A DNA stretch of 64,000 nt from Paenibacillus naphthalenovorans. GTDB lineage: Bacteria > Bacillota > Bacilli > Paenibacillales > NBRC-103111. The position numbers and the translations under genes are program-made. The notes beneath the pieces are model-generated. The model worked only from the letters and a program-made list of their open reading frames with translations. It had not been told where the DNA came from and ran no database searches. Position 1 is the stretch's first letter, and each line of letters opens with the position of its first letter. Location: the NCBI RefSeq assembly GCF_900099895.1, contig NZ_FNDY01000003.1:186001-250000 (forward strand), written 5' to 3'. This document shows, in pieces, positions 47,270 through 57,213 of the stretch.

Positions 47270-47376
47270 CCGCGCTTTGCCGGGCAGGAAGGATAAGTCC
47301 GTAAGGTTTTGGGGAAAATGGGGACATGGCGTAGATGTTGCCGATTCGTATCTAAATAAGGAGCTGACTCCATACC

Positions 47377-47559
47377 ATGTACCGATCTCCAAAAGAACAA
47401 CGGATGTTATTGCCCGAGCTCCAATTGAGTTTGGGTTCTGGACGTACGGAAGAAGCGGCTGCGCTGCTGCCTTCCGGGCTTGCTGATGGCGAAGCGGGCT
47501 CAGCCTTTTCTTCCGTAAGCGAGCAGCTTAAGCGGACCATGCGCAAAACTTCCCGCTAA
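47377..47559 (+). CDS. Small hypothetical protein, 60 residues
   Basis: An open frame starting MYRSPKEQRMLLPEL, polar with an Ala/Gly/Ser-rich middle and basic end (LKRTMRKTSR). AAGGAG lies 13 bases before the ATG, longer than ideal. No membrane segment and no recognised domain. It is in the gap between dtd and hemZ and precedes a hairpin, which gives some support for a real gene. The alternative is non-coding sequence. Confidence 0.35.
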   Translation: MYRSPKEQRMLLPELQLSLGSGRTEEAAALLPSGLADGEAGSAFSSVSEQLKRTMRKTSR

Positions 47560-47600
47560 CCCTTCGAAACCGCGGGCGTGTTCCAGAACTAAAGCAAACG

Positions 47601-47630
47601 AAAAAGGGCTCCGGATGGGGCTTTTGTTTT
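47601..47630 (+). terminator. Terminator-like hairpin before hemZ
   Basis: GCTCC and GGGGC pair around GGAT, flanked by A5 and TTTTGTTTT that extend the stem. Probable end of the relA-dtd transcript. Confidence 0.6.
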
Positions 47631-47662
47631 GTCAATATTTCATCATGGCAGGGGGATGATGG

Positions 47663-49198
47663 ATGAAGATCGAATTTGAACGGATTGGCTTTGAAGGGCA
47701 GACGACGGAGATATTCCATATCTGTAAGCTGTTCTTTGATGAAGTCGAGGCGGTATACGAGCCTGCGTCCGATGCGCGGCTGCACATGCTCATCCAGGTG
47801 CAAGCGGATACGTCGGACGGGATGATGACGGCCTACGTGCGGATGGTCGACAGAATCGGCCGACAAACCTATGAAAACCGGCACAGCCGGGCGATAAAGT
47901 CCGGTGACGAAGGGGTTAAACGTTCCGTGAAGCGGGCCGTCGGCTATGGCCTCCTGAAAGTGCTTGGCGATTATACGGGGATGGAACAGGCCTGGGGGAC
48001 GCTTACCGGCGTTAGACCTACCAAGCTGATGCACAACATGATGATGACCAAAAGCATCGAGAGCTGCAAGCAGATCCTGCGTGACGAATATTTGGTTTCG
48101 GAGGCTAAGTTGGAACTGCTTGCAGGCATTGCCGAACGTCAGCTTAGGGTGATTCCGGATTTGTTCCGTCTGGAACGCGAGGTGAGCATTTATATCGGCA
48201 TCCCTTTTTGCCCGACCAAATGCGCTTACTGCACTTTTCCGGCTTATGACATCCGGGGCAGCAACGGATCTGTCGAAGCTTTTCTGGAGGGGCTGCACTA
48301 TGAAATTCGCGAAATGGGACGCTGGATGCGCGAAGCCGGTGTTGCGATCACTACGATATATTGGGGCGGGGGCACTCCGACGAGCATTACCGCCGAGCAG
48401 ATGGACGCGTTGTTCGTTGCGATGCATGAAGCGTTTCCCGCGATCGATAAAGTGCGTGAACTGACGGTCGAGGCGGGACGTCCCGATACGATTACCGAGG
48501 ACAAGATCGAGGTGATGAAGCGCTGGAAGGTAAACCGGATCAGTATCAACCCGCAGAGCTTCACCCAGGCGACACTGGACACGATCGGGCGTCATCACAC
48601 CGTGACAGAAACGATTGACACCTTCAAGCTGGCCCGTAAGCTCGGCATGAACAACATCAATATGGATCTGATTATCGGGCTGCCCAATGAAGGAATGAAT
48701 GAGCTGCAGCGGACGTTGGATGAAACGGCGAAGCTGATGCCGGAGTCGCTTACGGTGCACACGCTGTCGTTCAAGCGCGCTTCCCGGATGACCAAGAACA
48801 AGGACGATTATGAGGTGGCCAAGCGAGACGAGATTACTGAAATGATCCGGGCTGCTTCGGAGTGGACGGAGCGTAACGGTTATAAGCCGTATTACATGTA
48901 TCGGCAAAAAAATATTCTCGGCAACCAAGAAAATGTAGGTTATTCTTTGGAGGGCTTTGAAAGCTTGTACAATATTTTGATGATGGAAGAGCGGCAGACC
49001 ATTATCGGGCTTGGCTGCGGAGCGGTAAGCAAGGTGTTGTTTCCCAAGGTAGCACACGAGGACGGCTTCGAGCAGCGTATCGAGCGTTTCCCAAATCCGA
49101 AAGAGCCGTCTGTCTATAATCAGGCCTATAAGGAATATATCGGCAAAAAAATTCGACTTTTGAATGAAGCTTACGATGTTGCGGTGAAAAAGATGTAA
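47663..49198 (+). CDS. hemZ: Coproporphyrinogen III oxidase-like radical SAM protein HemZ
   Basis: 511 residues. Radical-SAM family related to HemN/HemW. The cluster motif is CPTKCAYC, followed by the HemN-like GGGTPTSI and VEAGRPDTI segments. The N-terminal 170 residues are specific to HemZ. B. subtilis HemZ was assigned to oxygen-independent haem synthesis; the exact activity of the family has been debated, and a haem-chaperone role like HemW is possible. GGGGGATG precedes the ATG. Confidence 0.9.
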   Translation: MKIEFERIGFEGQTTEIFHICKLFFDEVEAVYEPASDARLHMLIQVQADTSDGMMTAYVRMVDRIGRQTYENRHSRAIKSGDEGVKRSVKRAVGYGLLKVLGDYTGMEQAWGTLTGVRPTKLMHNMMMTKSIESCKQILRDEYLVSEAKLELLAGIAERQLRVIPDLFRLEREVSIYIGIPFCPTKCAYCTFPAYDIRGSNGSVEAFLEGLHYEIREMGRWMREAGVAITTIYWGGGTPTSITAEQMDALFVAMHEAFPAIDKVRELTVEAGRPDTITEDKIEVMKRWKVNRISINPQSFTQATLDTIGRHHTVTETIDTFKLARKLGMNNINMDLIIGLPNEGMNELQRTLDETAKLMPESLTVHTLSFKRASRMTKNKDDYEVAKRDEITEMIRAASEWTERNGYKPYYMYRQKNILGNQENVGYSLEGFESLYNILMMEERQTIIGLGCGAVSKVLFPKVAHEDGFEQRIERFPNPKEPSVYNQAYKEYIGKKIRLLNEAYDVAVKKM

Positions 49199-49317
49199 TT
49201 TTTTGAAACCATTTGCGCCCGTTTACGTATAAACGCACTGTCTGTCCCCCTATGGCTGACTTCCGAGGCATAATTTGGAACTTACATTTTCTTTATTACA
49301 TGATTAAGAGGTGTTGT

Positions 49318-51276
49318 ATGGCGGTAAAAGCGAGAATTTCCAATGGCGGCAGCGCAAAAGGATATGTTTTGTTACTGGCGCTGATGGTGTTGATTGCGGC
49401 AGGAGCCAGCGGTTTGTATTGGTGGAAATCGGAAAGCACAAAGGCGTACGAAGGCCGTACAGGCGTACCCCAAAAGCTTACTGATGTGAAAACGGTGGAG
49501 GTTCCTAAAGACAGTTATGACGTCATTGTGGCCGGCACGGATCCTGAAGGTGTTGCAGCAGCGGTTTCCGCATCCCGCAACGGGTTGAAAACACTGCTTG
49601 TCGATGGGCACAACCGGGAAATTCTCGGTGGTTTGATGTCCCTGGGTTGGCTGAACAGCCTTGATATGAATTATGAGCCCGATAAAGGGGTGCTTCATAA
49701 AAGAGAGATTTTGAATAAAGGTATTTTCGCAGAGTGGTATGCCAAAATCGAAGGCGATTCTTTTGATGTGATTACGGCGGCAAACGCCTTCAATGAGCTT
49801 GTGGCCAATGAGAAGAACGTGGATGTGCTGCTCAAGGTGAAAGAGATGGAGCCGGTAGTCAGCGAGTCGGGATCGACGTCTACCGTCACAGGATTGAAGA
49901 TCACCTTGGCTGACGGCACCGTCAAAACGGTTCAGACCAAGGCTCTGATCGATGCGACCCAGGATGCGGATATGGCCGCGGCAGCCGGCGTACCTTACAC
50001 CACGGGCCGGGAGGATTTGGGCGATCAAAAGTCGCGCATGGCCGTTACGCTTGTGTTCCGTTTGAAAAATATCACGCCCGAGGTTTGGCAGAAGATGGCG
50101 CAGCGGCTGCAAAACGACAATGATCCCGGAACGGGCATCAACGAAATGAGCGCTTGGGGTTACAAGGATATGAAGGATTACCCGCCGATGAACAAGGAAC
50201 GGGTCGCGATGCGCGGGCTCAATATCGGCAGGCAGAACGACGGTACGATGCTGATCAACGCATTGCAAATTTTTGGAATCGACGGCACGGATCCGAAATC
50301 GAAGGAAGAAGCGTTTCAACTTGGCAAGGAAGAGCTTCCGCATATCGTTGATTATATGAAAAAGAAGTATCCCGAGTTTGCCGGCATCGAGCTGGACGCG
50401 ACTGCCCCTGAGCTGTATGTTCGTGAGACGAGGCATATTCAGGGAGAATACAGGCTGAGCATCATTGACGTGCTGGAGAACCGCGATCAATGGGACCGGA
50501 TCGCCTTCGGCTCCTATCCGGTTGATATTCAGCGCATGTCGCCTGCGGATACCGGAGCTGTGGTAACCGTACCGCAGCAGTATGCCGTTCCTTTCCGCAG
50601 CATCGTTCCGCTCAAGGTGGACGGATTGCTGGTCGTCGGACGCTCGGCAAGCTTCGATACGCTTCCGCACGGTACGGCCCGCGTGATTCCTGTCGGGATG
50701 GCTACCGGTGAAGCAGCGGGAGCCGCAGTGAAGATTGCCAAAGAAAAGGGACTCACGTTCCGGCAAATGGCTGCGAATAAAGATGCGATCACGCTGCTGC
50801 AGGAAACGTTGAACAACCAAGGCATGGTGCTTCAGCCTTTCAGCATCAAGCCGCAGCCGTTCATGGAGCACAAAGCGTATGACGGACTGAAGGTTGCGGT
50901 TTCGCTGGGGCTTGCTACCGGCGGGTATGATAACAATTTTGCCCTGGACGACAAAAGCAACCAGCAGAGGGTGGCGAATATGCTGGAGGGTATGCGCAAA
51001 TTCAAGCCGGAGACGCTGTCCGGCAGCCCTTCGGCTGCTTTAGGAAAAGACACGGATCCGAAAAATCTGCCGGTTTCCATCGAGCAAGCGGCATATATGG
51101 TTGCTCTGATGCTCAAGGTGGATGCCACCCGGGAAAACGCGGTTGAAGTTCTGCAAAGCAGAGGCTTCCTGAAGCCGGAAACGGTCGAGGCCATTGCGAA
51201 TAAACAGGAGCTTACGAACGGTGACACTTACTTGATGATCAGGGATGTGTACAATGCCGTAAAGGATTTGAAATAA
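49318..51276 (+). CDS. Membrane-anchored FAD-dependent oxidoreductase with SLH-like C-terminus
   Basis: 652 residues from the ATG at 49318 (AGAGGTG upstream). One N-terminal helix (about 16-37) should anchor or export it. An FAD_oxidored-type Rossmann fold follows: YDVIVAGTDPEGVAAAVSASR, with the usual GxGxxG replaced by GTDPEG, then LLVDGHNREILGGLMS and ALIDATQDADMAAAAG. The last 140 residues contain two stretches that resemble S-layer homology modules (AVSLGLATGGYDNNFALDD and the ISIEQAAYM-like region). The substrate is unknown. It is followed by the hisS T-box region and has no clear operon partner. Confidence 0.78.
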   Translation: MAVKARISNGGSAKGYVLLLALMVLIAAGASGLYWWKSESTKAYEGRTGVPQKLTDVKTVEVPKDSYDVIVAGTDPEGVAAAVSASRNGLKTLLVDGHNREILGGLMSLGWLNSLDMNYEPDKGVLHKREILNKGIFAEWYAKIEGDSFDVITAANAFNELVANEKNVDVLLKVKEMEPVVSESGSTSTVTGLKITLADGTVKTVQTKALIDATQDADMAAAAGVPYTTGREDLGDQKSRMAVTLVFRLKNITPEVWQKMAQRLQNDNDPGTGINEMSAWGYKDMKDYPPMNKERVAMRGLNIGRQNDGTMLINALQIFGIDGTDPKSKEEAFQLGKEELPHIVDYMKKKYPEFAGIELDATAPELYVRETRHIQGEYRLSIIDVLENRDQWDRIAFGSYPVDIQRMSPADTGAVVTVPQQYAVPFRSIVPLKVDGLLVVGRSASFDTLPHGTARVIPVGMATGEAAGAAVKIAKEKGLTFRQMAANKDAITLLQETLNNQGMVLQPFSIKPQPFMEHKAYDGLKVAVSLGLATGGYDNNFALDDKSNQQRVANMLEGMRKFKPETLSGSPSAALGKDTDPKNLPVSIEQAAYMVALMLKVDATRENAVEVLQSRGFLKPETVEAIANKQELTNGDTYLMIRDVYNAVKDLK

Positions 51277-51312
51277 CTTGTCGAATTCGTTCGATACAGA
51301 GTTAGTTTTGGC

Positions 51313-51341
51313 TTGACTTTGGAAATCTTCATGATTAGAAT
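51313..51341 (+). promoter_or_regulatory. Sigma-A promoter of the hisS-aspS T-box transcript
   Basis: TTGACT (51313-51318) and TAGAAT (51336-51341) with 17-base spacing. Transcription should begin near 51348, at the 5' side of the T-box leader. Confidence 0.8.
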
Positions 51342-51347
51342 ATAACG

Positions 51348-51722
51348 TAGTCGATTGAGTCATATTCCATGATCCGTTGAAGGGACAAAGTACTTCGAAT
51401 CTTGCATAGTCAGAGAGGGAAGCCGCGGCTGCAAGCTTCCTTATGCGAATCGGACGAACAGACCTCCCGGAGGACAAGCGGGGAACACCGGAATAAGAGC
51501 AGCGGAAAAACGTACCTTGGCTGCAGGAATCTTATTCGGACAGTAGCCGTTCTTGCGCAGGCGGGCGTTATCCGCTGCTGAAGTGTGAATGGAGCTTGTG
51601 GGCCAGGCTGCCGTAAGGCCATGCGCCGCAGGATTCGTTCAAATCGTGGGTGGCACCGCGGGAGATCAAACGGTTGGTGAATCTCTCGTCCCTGAATCAA
51701 ATTCAGGGGCGGGAGTTTTTTA
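51348..51722 (+). ncRNA. T-box riboswitch upstream of hisS-aspS
   Basis: A leader of about 375 bases. AGTA (near 51391) and AGAGAGG are Stem I signatures, and the T-box core GGGTGGCACCGCGG is at 51648-51662. It ends with the terminator at 51683-51722. Uncharged tRNA binding to the specifier and T-box stabilises the antiterminator. The variable base in the TGGN bulge is C, which would pair with a G73 discriminator as in tRNA-Asp, whereas bacterial tRNA-His has C73. A GAC triplet lies at 51461-51463 after CGAACA; a CAC triplet lies at 51486-51488. The specifier is therefore not settled. Confidence 0.93.
51683..51722 (+). terminator. T-box terminator hairpin
   Basis: CTCTCGTCCCTGAAT pairs with ATTCAGGGGCGGGAG with minor mismatch, followed by T6. 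It is the off-state of the T-box leader. Confidence 0.9.
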
Positions 51723-51772
51723 TTATAGAAAGGCGTTTTCTTGTGGTCGATAAAGAAAGGAGCGGTCGATAG

Positions 51773-53032
51773 ATGAGTATTCAAAAACCGAAAGGTACGC
51801 AAGATCTACTCCCCGGCGAGATCGAGAAATGGCAGTATATCGAGTCCAAGGCCAGAGAGCTGTGTCTGCGTTTCAATTACCGTGAAATCCGTACACCGAT
51901 TTTTGAGCATACCGAGCTGTTCAAGCGCGGGGTAGGGGAAACGACGGATATTGTCGAAAAAGAAATGTATACGTTTTTGGACAAGGGCGACCGCAGCATC
52001 TCGCTTCGTCCTGAAGGAACGGCCGGTGTCGTTCGCTCTTACGTCGAAAATAAGCTTTACGGCGAACCGGATATCAGCAAGCTGTATTATATCGGGCCGA
52101 TGTTCCGGTATGAACAGCCGCAGGCGGGGCGCTACCGCCAGTTCCACCAGTTCGGCATCGAGGCATTCGGCTCTGTGGATCCCGGGCTGGATGCGGAGGT
52201 CATCGCGCTTGGGTTCACCTTTTACAAGGAACTGGGGCTCAAAGACGTGACCGTGGAGATCAACTCCGTCGGCAATCCTGCGGTGAGGGAGGTCTACCGC
52301 GAGCACGTGCAGAGATTTTTCGCTCCGGTGAAGGATCAGCTCTGCAAAGATTGCCAATCCCGTTACGACCGCAACCCTATGCGCATTCTCGATTGCAAAA
52401 TCGATCAAAAGTACTGTGAAGGCGCTCCGACCATTCTGGAGCATCTGGATGAAGAATGTTCGGCGCATTTTCAGGCGGTGCAGGACCATCTCCAGGCGAT
52501 GGATATCCCGTTCCGCATTAATCCGCGGCTTGTCAGAGGATTGGATTACTATACGCATACTGCCTTTGAATACAAAGCGGCGGGGATCGGCGCGATCGAT
52601 ACGATCGGAGGAGGAGGCCGTTACAACGGTCTCGTGGGACAGGTCGGCGGAAGCGACCAGCCTGGCGTGGGGTTGGGTCTCGGGATAGAGCGCATCCTGC
52701 TTGTGCTGCAGGCGCAGGGGATTGACATTCCGGCGGCGAAACCGCTGGACGTGTATGTCATCGGCCTGGGCGATGCGGCGGAGAAGGAGTGTGTCAGGCT
52801 TCTGCAAAGCTTGCGCCTTGCCGGTCTGGCGGCGGAGAAGGATTACCTCGGCCGCAAGATCAAGGCGAAGATGAAATCGGCCGACCGGTATCATGCGACC
52901 TATGTAGCCATTCTGGGAGACGACGAGCTTGCACGCGGTGAAATCACCGTGAAGACGATGGCTACCGGAGAACAGGAAACGCTGCCGCTTTCCAGCTTTG
53001 TTCAAACGCTGCAGAGCCGGATTCGATCATAG
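51773..53032 (+). CDS. hisS: Histidyl-tRNA synthetase
   Basis: 419 residues, class II. Motif 1 region [12 protein letters not shown], motif 2 [20 protein letters not shown], the histidine motif [14 protein letters not shown], motif 3 [11 protein letters not shown], then the C-terminal anticodon-binding domain. GAAAGGAG precedes the ATG. Controlled by the T-box leader; aspS follows 44 bases later. Confidence 0.98.
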   Translation: MSIQKPKGTQDLLPGEIEKWQYIESKARELCLRFNYREIRTPIFEHTELFKRGVGETTDIVEKEMYTFLDKGDRSISLRPEGTAGVVRSYVENKLYGEPDISKLYYIGPMFRYEQPQAGRYRQFHQFGIEAFGSVDPGLDAEVIALGFTFYKELGLKDVTVEINSVGNPAVREVYREHVQRFFAPVKDQLCKDCQSRYDRNPMRILDCKIDQKYCEGAPTILEHLDEECSAHFQAVQDHLQAMDIPFRINPRLVRGLDYYTHTAFEYKAAGIGAIDTIGGGGRYNGLVGQVGGSDQPGVGLGLGIERILLVLQAQGIDIPAAKPLDVYVIGLGDAAEKECVRLLQSLRLAGLAAEKDYLGRKIKAKMKSADRYHATYVAILGDDELARGEITVKTMATGEQETLPLSSFVQTLQSRIRS

Positions 53033-53076
53033 TTGCATCAGCTTATTTTTTATTAAACTTGGAGGTAGAAATCAAC

Positions 53077-54861
53077 ATGACCCAGATGTTAAAAACGCAT
53101 CATTGCGGAACATTGAGCAAGGCAAACGTCGGAGAGACGGTCATTCTGAACGGTTGGGTGCAGCGCCGCCGCGATTTGGGCGGCGTGCTCTTCATCGACC
53201 TGCGCGACCGCAGCGGTATCGTGCAAATCGTGTTCAATCCTGCTTTTTCAGGAGATGCCTTGGCTGTGGCCGACCGTGTGCGCAACGAATATGTTTTGGC
53301 GGTTCGCGGGAAAGTCGTCGAGCGGGATGCAGAGACGGTGAATCCGAATATTCCGACAGGCGAGATCGAAGTGCAGATTACGGAGATCGAGATTATGAAT
53401 GCGGCCAAAAATCCTCCGTTCTTCATCGAAGACGGCATCGAAATCGATGAATCGCTGCGTCTCAAATACCGTTATCTGGATCTGCGCCGTCCGGAAATGC
53501 AGCGCACCTTAATGCTCCGTTCCAAGGCGGCCAAGGTATTCCGCGACTTCCTTGACGAGAATGGGTTTATTGACGTCGAAACGCCGATATTGACGAAGAG
53601 CACGCCGGAAGGAGCGCGTGACTATCTTGTGCCAAGCCGCGTTCATCCGGGAGAATTTTTCGCGCTGCCGCAGTCGCCGCAAATTTTCAAGCAGCTGCTG
53701 ATGGTCGGCGGCTTGGAGCGTTATTATCAGATCGCACGCTGCTTCCGCGACGAAGACCTGCGCGCCGACCGCCAGCCGGAATTTACGCAGGTGGACATCG
53801 AGACGTCCTTCTTGTCGCAGGATCAACTGCTTGAACTGATGGAGCAGCTGATTGTAAGGCTGTTCCGCGAAACGGCCGGCGTGGAAATTCCCGCTCCGTT
53901 CCAGCGCATCAGCTATGCGGACGCGATCGGCAAGTACGGCTCCGACAAGCCCGATCTCCGTTTCGGACTTGAGCTGAAGGACGTGTCTGACATTGTTGCC
54001 GATTCGGGCGTTCAGGTCTTCGCGAGCGTCATCAAGAAGGGCGGCCAGGTGAAGGCGCTGAACGCTAAGGGATGCGCAACATGGAGCCGCAAGGAGATCG
54101 ACGATCTGGGTGTGTTTGCGGCCCGCTACGGTGCCAAGGGTCTTGCCTGGATGACGTACAAGGAAGGCGAGCTGAAAGGGCCGATCGTTAAGTTTTTCAG
54201 CGAGCAGGAGCTTGAAGCCCTGAAGGAACGTCTGGAAGCCGAAGAAGGAGACCTGCTGCTGTTCTCCGCCGATACGAAGAAAGTAGTCGCGGATGTGCTG
54301 GGCAACCTGCGTCTCAAAATCGGACGCCAGCTTGGGCTGATCGACGACAGCCAGTTCAAATTCGCTTGGGTCGTTGATTTCCCTCTGCTCAGCTATGACG
54401 AAGAAGAGAAGCGCTATGTGGCCGAGCACCATCCGTTTACACGTCCGAAGGAAGAGGATCTGCACTATTTCGATACGGACCCGGGCCAAATTCGCGCTCA
54501 AGCCTATGACCTCGTGCTGAACGGCTACGAAGTGGGCGGCGGCTCCATGCGGATCTATCAAAGGGAAGTGCAGGAGAAAATGTTCGCGGCTCTGGGCTTT
54601 TCCAAAGAAGACGCTCAAGAAAAATTCGGCTTCCTGCTGGAGGCTTTCGAGTACGGCACACCGCCGCACGGGGGGATCGCCTTCGGTTTCGACCGCCTGG
54701 TTATGCTGATTGCCGGACGCAGCAACCTGCGTGAGACCATCGCATTCCCGAAAACAGCCAGCGCGACGGATCTGCTGACCGATGCGCCGGGAGCGGTGGA
54801 CGACAAGCAATTGGAGCAGCTTTCGATACGATTGGCGTTAAAGCCGCCGACGAACAAATAA
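53077..54861 (+). CDS. aspS: Aspartyl-tRNA synthetase
   Basis: 594 residues, class IIb of the bacterial type. N-terminal OB-fold ([26 protein letters not shown]), motif 2 [19 protein letters not shown], a GAD insertion domain, and motif 3 [12 protein letters not shown] 53077 with GGAGG 11 bases upstream is preferred over an in-frame TTG at 53059. Co-transcribed with hisS as in B. subtilis. A discriminating or non-discriminating tRNA preference cannot be read out here. Confidence 0.98.
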   Translation: MTQMLKTHHCGTLSKANVGETVILNGWVQRRRDLGGVLFIDLRDRSGIVQIVFNPAFSGDALAVADRVRNEYVLAVRGKVVERDAETVNPNIPTGEIEVQITEIEIMNAAKNPPFFIEDGIEIDESLRLKYRYLDLRRPEMQRTLMLRSKAAKVFRDFLDENGFIDVETPILTKSTPEGARDYLVPSRVHPGEFFALPQSPQIFKQLLMVGGLERYYQIARCFRDEDLRADRQPEFTQVDIETSFLSQDQLLELMEQLIVRLFRETAGVEIPAPFQRISYADAIGKYGSDKPDLRFGLELKDVSDIVADSGVQVFASVIKKGGQVKALNAKGCATWSRKEIDDLGVFAARYGAKGLAWMTYKEGELKGPIVKFFSEQELEALKERLEAEEGDLLLFSADTKKVVADVLGNLRLKIGRQLGLIDDSQFKFAWVVDFPLLSYDEEEKRYVAEHHPFTRPKEEDLHYFDTDPGQIRAQAYDLVLNGYEVGGGSMRIYQREVQEKMFAALGFSKEDAQEKFGFLLEAFEYGTPPHGGIAFGFDRLVMLIAGRSNLRETIAFPKTASATDLLTDAPGAVDDKQLEQLSIRLALKPPTNK

Positions 54862-54892
54862 ACGAATTGGAAAAGGAGTGTGAGCTTCCCTC

Positions 54893-55645
54893 ATGCTGCA
54901 CCAATTTTCCCGAACGGAGCTCGCTATCGGTCCGGAAGGGCTTGAGGTCATGAAGAACAGTACGGTAGCGGTACTGGGTATCGGAGGCGTCGGTTCGATC
55001 GCCGCCGAAGCGTTGGCCCGCACCGGCATTGGCCGGGTCGTGATGATCGACAAGGATGTCGTCGATATCACAAACATCAACCGCCAAATTCACGCGCTGA
55101 TGTCGACCGTTGGCCAGCCGAAGGCGGAGCTGATGAGAGACCGTATTCTTCAGATCAATCCGGAATGCGATGCTGTCGCTCTGCGCATGTTTTACACAGA
55201 AGAAACATATGAGAAGTTATTTGAGTACCCGCTTGATTATGTGATTGACGCATCGGATACGATCAGCTATAAGATTCATTTGATCAAACAGTGCTTGCAG
55301 CGCAAGATTCCGATCATTTCCAGTATGGGCGCAGCCAACAAGATGGACCCGACCCGCTTTCAGGTGGCCGACATCTCCAAGACCTCCGTCGATCCGCTTG
55401 CCCGTGTCATCCGGCACAAGCTGCGCAAGGAAGGCATCAAGAGAGGTGTGAAGGTGGTTTTCTCTACGGAGGAGCCGGTGAAGCCGAGAGTGGACGTGAC
55501 TCAAAAAATCGTTCCGGAGAATGCGCCGGATATCCGCAAAGCCAAGCAGCCTCCGGCCAGCAATTCCTTTGTGCCGCCCGTTGTCGGACTGATCATGGTG
55601 AGTGTCGTGGTGAAGGAACTGCTGGAGAAAGCCGGCATCAAGTAA
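54893..55645 (+). CDS. tcdA: tRNA threonylcarbamoyladenosine dehydratase
   Basis: 250 residues. An E1-like ATP-dependent enzyme that cyclises t6A37 to ct6A in tRNA. The nucleotide-binding motif is VLGIGGVGSIAAEALARTG, followed by NRQIHA and DASDTISYKI. The zinc-finger cysteines of MoeB/ThiF are absent, as expected for TcdA. AAAAGGAG precedes the ATG. B. subtilis has the same hisS-aspS-tcdA (yrvM)-rarA order. Confidence 0.93.
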   Translation: MLHQFSRTELAIGPEGLEVMKNSTVAVLGIGGVGSIAAEALARTGIGRVVMIDKDVVDITNINRQIHALMSTVGQPKAELMRDRILQINPECDAVALRMFYTEETYEKLFEYPLDYVIDASDTISYKIHLIKQCLQRKIPIISSMGAANKMDPTRFQVADISKTSVDPLARVIRHKLRKEGIKRGVKVVFSTEEPVKPRVDVTQKIVPENAPDIRKAKQPPASNSFVPPVVGLIMVSVVVKELLEKAGIK

Positions 55646-55660
55646 AACATCGCTCGACTG

Positions 55661-55704
55661 AAAAAGCAACCTTGAGCCTAACAAACTCAGGGCTGCTTTT
55701 TTTG
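55661..55704 (+). terminator. Intrinsic terminator after tcdA
   Basis: AAAAAGCAACCTTGAG pairs with CTCAGGGCTGCTTTTTTT across an 8-9 base loop. It ends the hisS-aspS-tcdA transcript. The 170-base gap to rarA also holds a TATAAT-like -10 near 55800. Confidence 0.88.
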
Positions 55705-55876
55705 CAATATTTGGAATGCGATAAACAAGGCGGCATCGGTTTGCGCCGCGCGTCGCGGGCGTGACGGTCTGGCGGGTGTGCTCATGAGAGGGATTTTTGA
55801 TATAATAAACAGCAAACGGTAAAGTTTGAATTTATCGATGCGATAAGGCAAATGAAGCTAAGAGGTTGTGTTGTGA

Positions 55877-57208
55877 ATGGATATGGATTTGTTTACGATG
55901 GCGGCCGAACAAAATTCGTCCGGCAAGCTGCTTGCCGACCGGATGCGTCCGGTGACGTTAGAGGAATATATCGGACAGGAGCATATCGTAGGACCGGGCA
56001 AACTGCTCCGCCGAGCGATCGAGGCCGATCAAGTGACTTCCATTCTGCTCTACGGTCCGCCCGGGACGGGAAAAACGACACTTGCCCATATTATTTCCCG
56101 CCGTACCTCCGGCATCTTCGTCAAGCTGAACGCAGTGGATGCCAGTGTCAAAGATGTCCGTGAAGTGATCGATCAGGCCAAGCGTAATCGGTCATTGTAC
56201 GGCAAAAAAACGATTCTGTTTTTGGACGAGGTGCACCGCTTTAATACCTCCCGCCAGGATGCTCTGCTGCCTGCGGTAGAACAAGGGATCATCATTTTCA
56301 TCGGAGCAACGACGGAAAACCCGTTTCATCATGTGAACGGTGCGCTGCTGTCCCGTTCGACGCTGTTTCAATTGCAGCCGCTCACGCATGAGCATTCCCT
56401 TATTGCGATGAGGAGGGCGCTGTCCGACAAGGAGCGCGGACTCGGATATATGTCCATCGAAGCAGAGGAAGGGGCGCTGGAGCACCTGTCGAAGATGGCG
56501 GGCGGTGACATTCGGCGGGCGCTGAATGCCTTGGAGCTTGCTGCGCTGACGACGCCGCCTGATCAGGAGGGTAAGGTTCGAATTACGCTGGCGGTGGCGG
56601 AGGAGTCGATTCGCCGGCCTACCATTAAAGCGGACGAGTCTACGCAGTATGATGTGCTGTCGGCGTTTCACAAAAGCTTGCGGGGATCCAGCGACGCAGC
56701 GCTGTTCTGGTTTATGTATGCAGTGGAGAAGCTCGGGATGGACCCGATGACGTTTTTGCGGCGTCTCATCGTCATGTGCAGCGAGGATATCGGCCTTGCA
56801 AACCCCCAGGCCATGGTCCAGGCGGTGACGGCGATGGACGCCTACCATAAAATCGGGTGGCCGGAGTCGAAATATGTGATTGCCCAAGCCATCCTGTTTG
56901 CGGTAGAAAGTCCGAAATCCAATGCCATTCCCTTAGCGCTGTCCAAGGTAACGGAGGCTATGGAAAGGTTGAGGTCCGCTGAAGTACCGCTGCATTTGCG
57001 GGACACGCATTATCAAGGGGCGGAGCAGCTCGGACACAAAGGCTACCTGTACCCGCATGATTATCCGGGGCATTATGTGGAGCAGCAGTATTTGCCGGGT
57101 CCGATAAAACACGAGCGTTTTTATATAGCCACCGGTCAGGGAACGGAAGATAAAATCCGGCAAAACCAAGAAAAGCGCCGGTCCTCCAACTCCAAACGAA
57201 ATGAGTGA
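55877..57208 (+). CDS. rarA: Replication-associated recombination protein RarA (MgsA)
   Basis: 443 residues. AAA+ ATPase of the clamp-loader group that acts at stalled forks. Walker A GPPGTGKTT at about residue 57, Walker B LFLDEVHRF, sensor 1 GATTENPF. The C-terminal MgsA tetramerisation domain (SAFHKSLRGSSDAALFW and HYQGAEQLGHKGYLYPHD) is intact. ATG 55877 with AGAGGT 11 bases upstream; ATG 55883 is possible. Confidence 0.96.
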   Translation: MDMDLFTMAAEQNSSGKLLADRMRPVTLEEYIGQEHIVGPGKLLRRAIEADQVTSILLYGPPGTGKTTLAHIISRRTSGIFVKLNAVDASVKDVREVIDQAKRNRSLYGKKTILFLDEVHRFNTSRQDALLPAVEQGIIIFIGATTENPFHHVNGALLSRSTLFQLQPLTHEHSLIAMRRALSDKERGLGYMSIEAEEGALEHLSKMAGGDIRRALNALELAALTTPPDQEGKVRITLAVAEESIRRPTIKADESTQYDVLSAFHKSLRGSSDAALFWFMYAVEKLGMDPMTFLRRLIVMCSEDIGLANPQAMVQAVTAMDAYHKIGWPESKYVIAQAILFAVESPKSNAIPLALSKVTEAMERLRSAEVPLHLRDTHYQGAEQLGHKGYLYPHDYPGHYVEQQYLPGPIKHERFYIATGQGTEDKIRQNQEKRRSSNSKRNE

Positions 57209-57213
57209 ATAAC

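Noticed and set aside
47247-47486. 79-residue open frame overlapping dtd
   Set aside because: It overlaps the dtd end, has no ribosome site and no recognisable sequence; the 60-residue frame at 47377 is the better, still weak, candidate.
47528-49057. 509-residue minus-strand open frame opposite hemZ
   Set aside because: It is a shadow of a GC-rich coding region. hemZ has the radical-SAM motif and a good ribosome site.
49372-50871. 499-residue minus-strand open frame opposite the FAD protein gene
   Set aside because: No domain is recognisable, composition is His/Arg-rich as in antisense shadows, and the plus-strand gene is well supported.
53509-54810. 433-residue minus-strand open frame opposite aspS
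   Set aside because: Antisense shadow; aspS motifs are complete on the plus strand.
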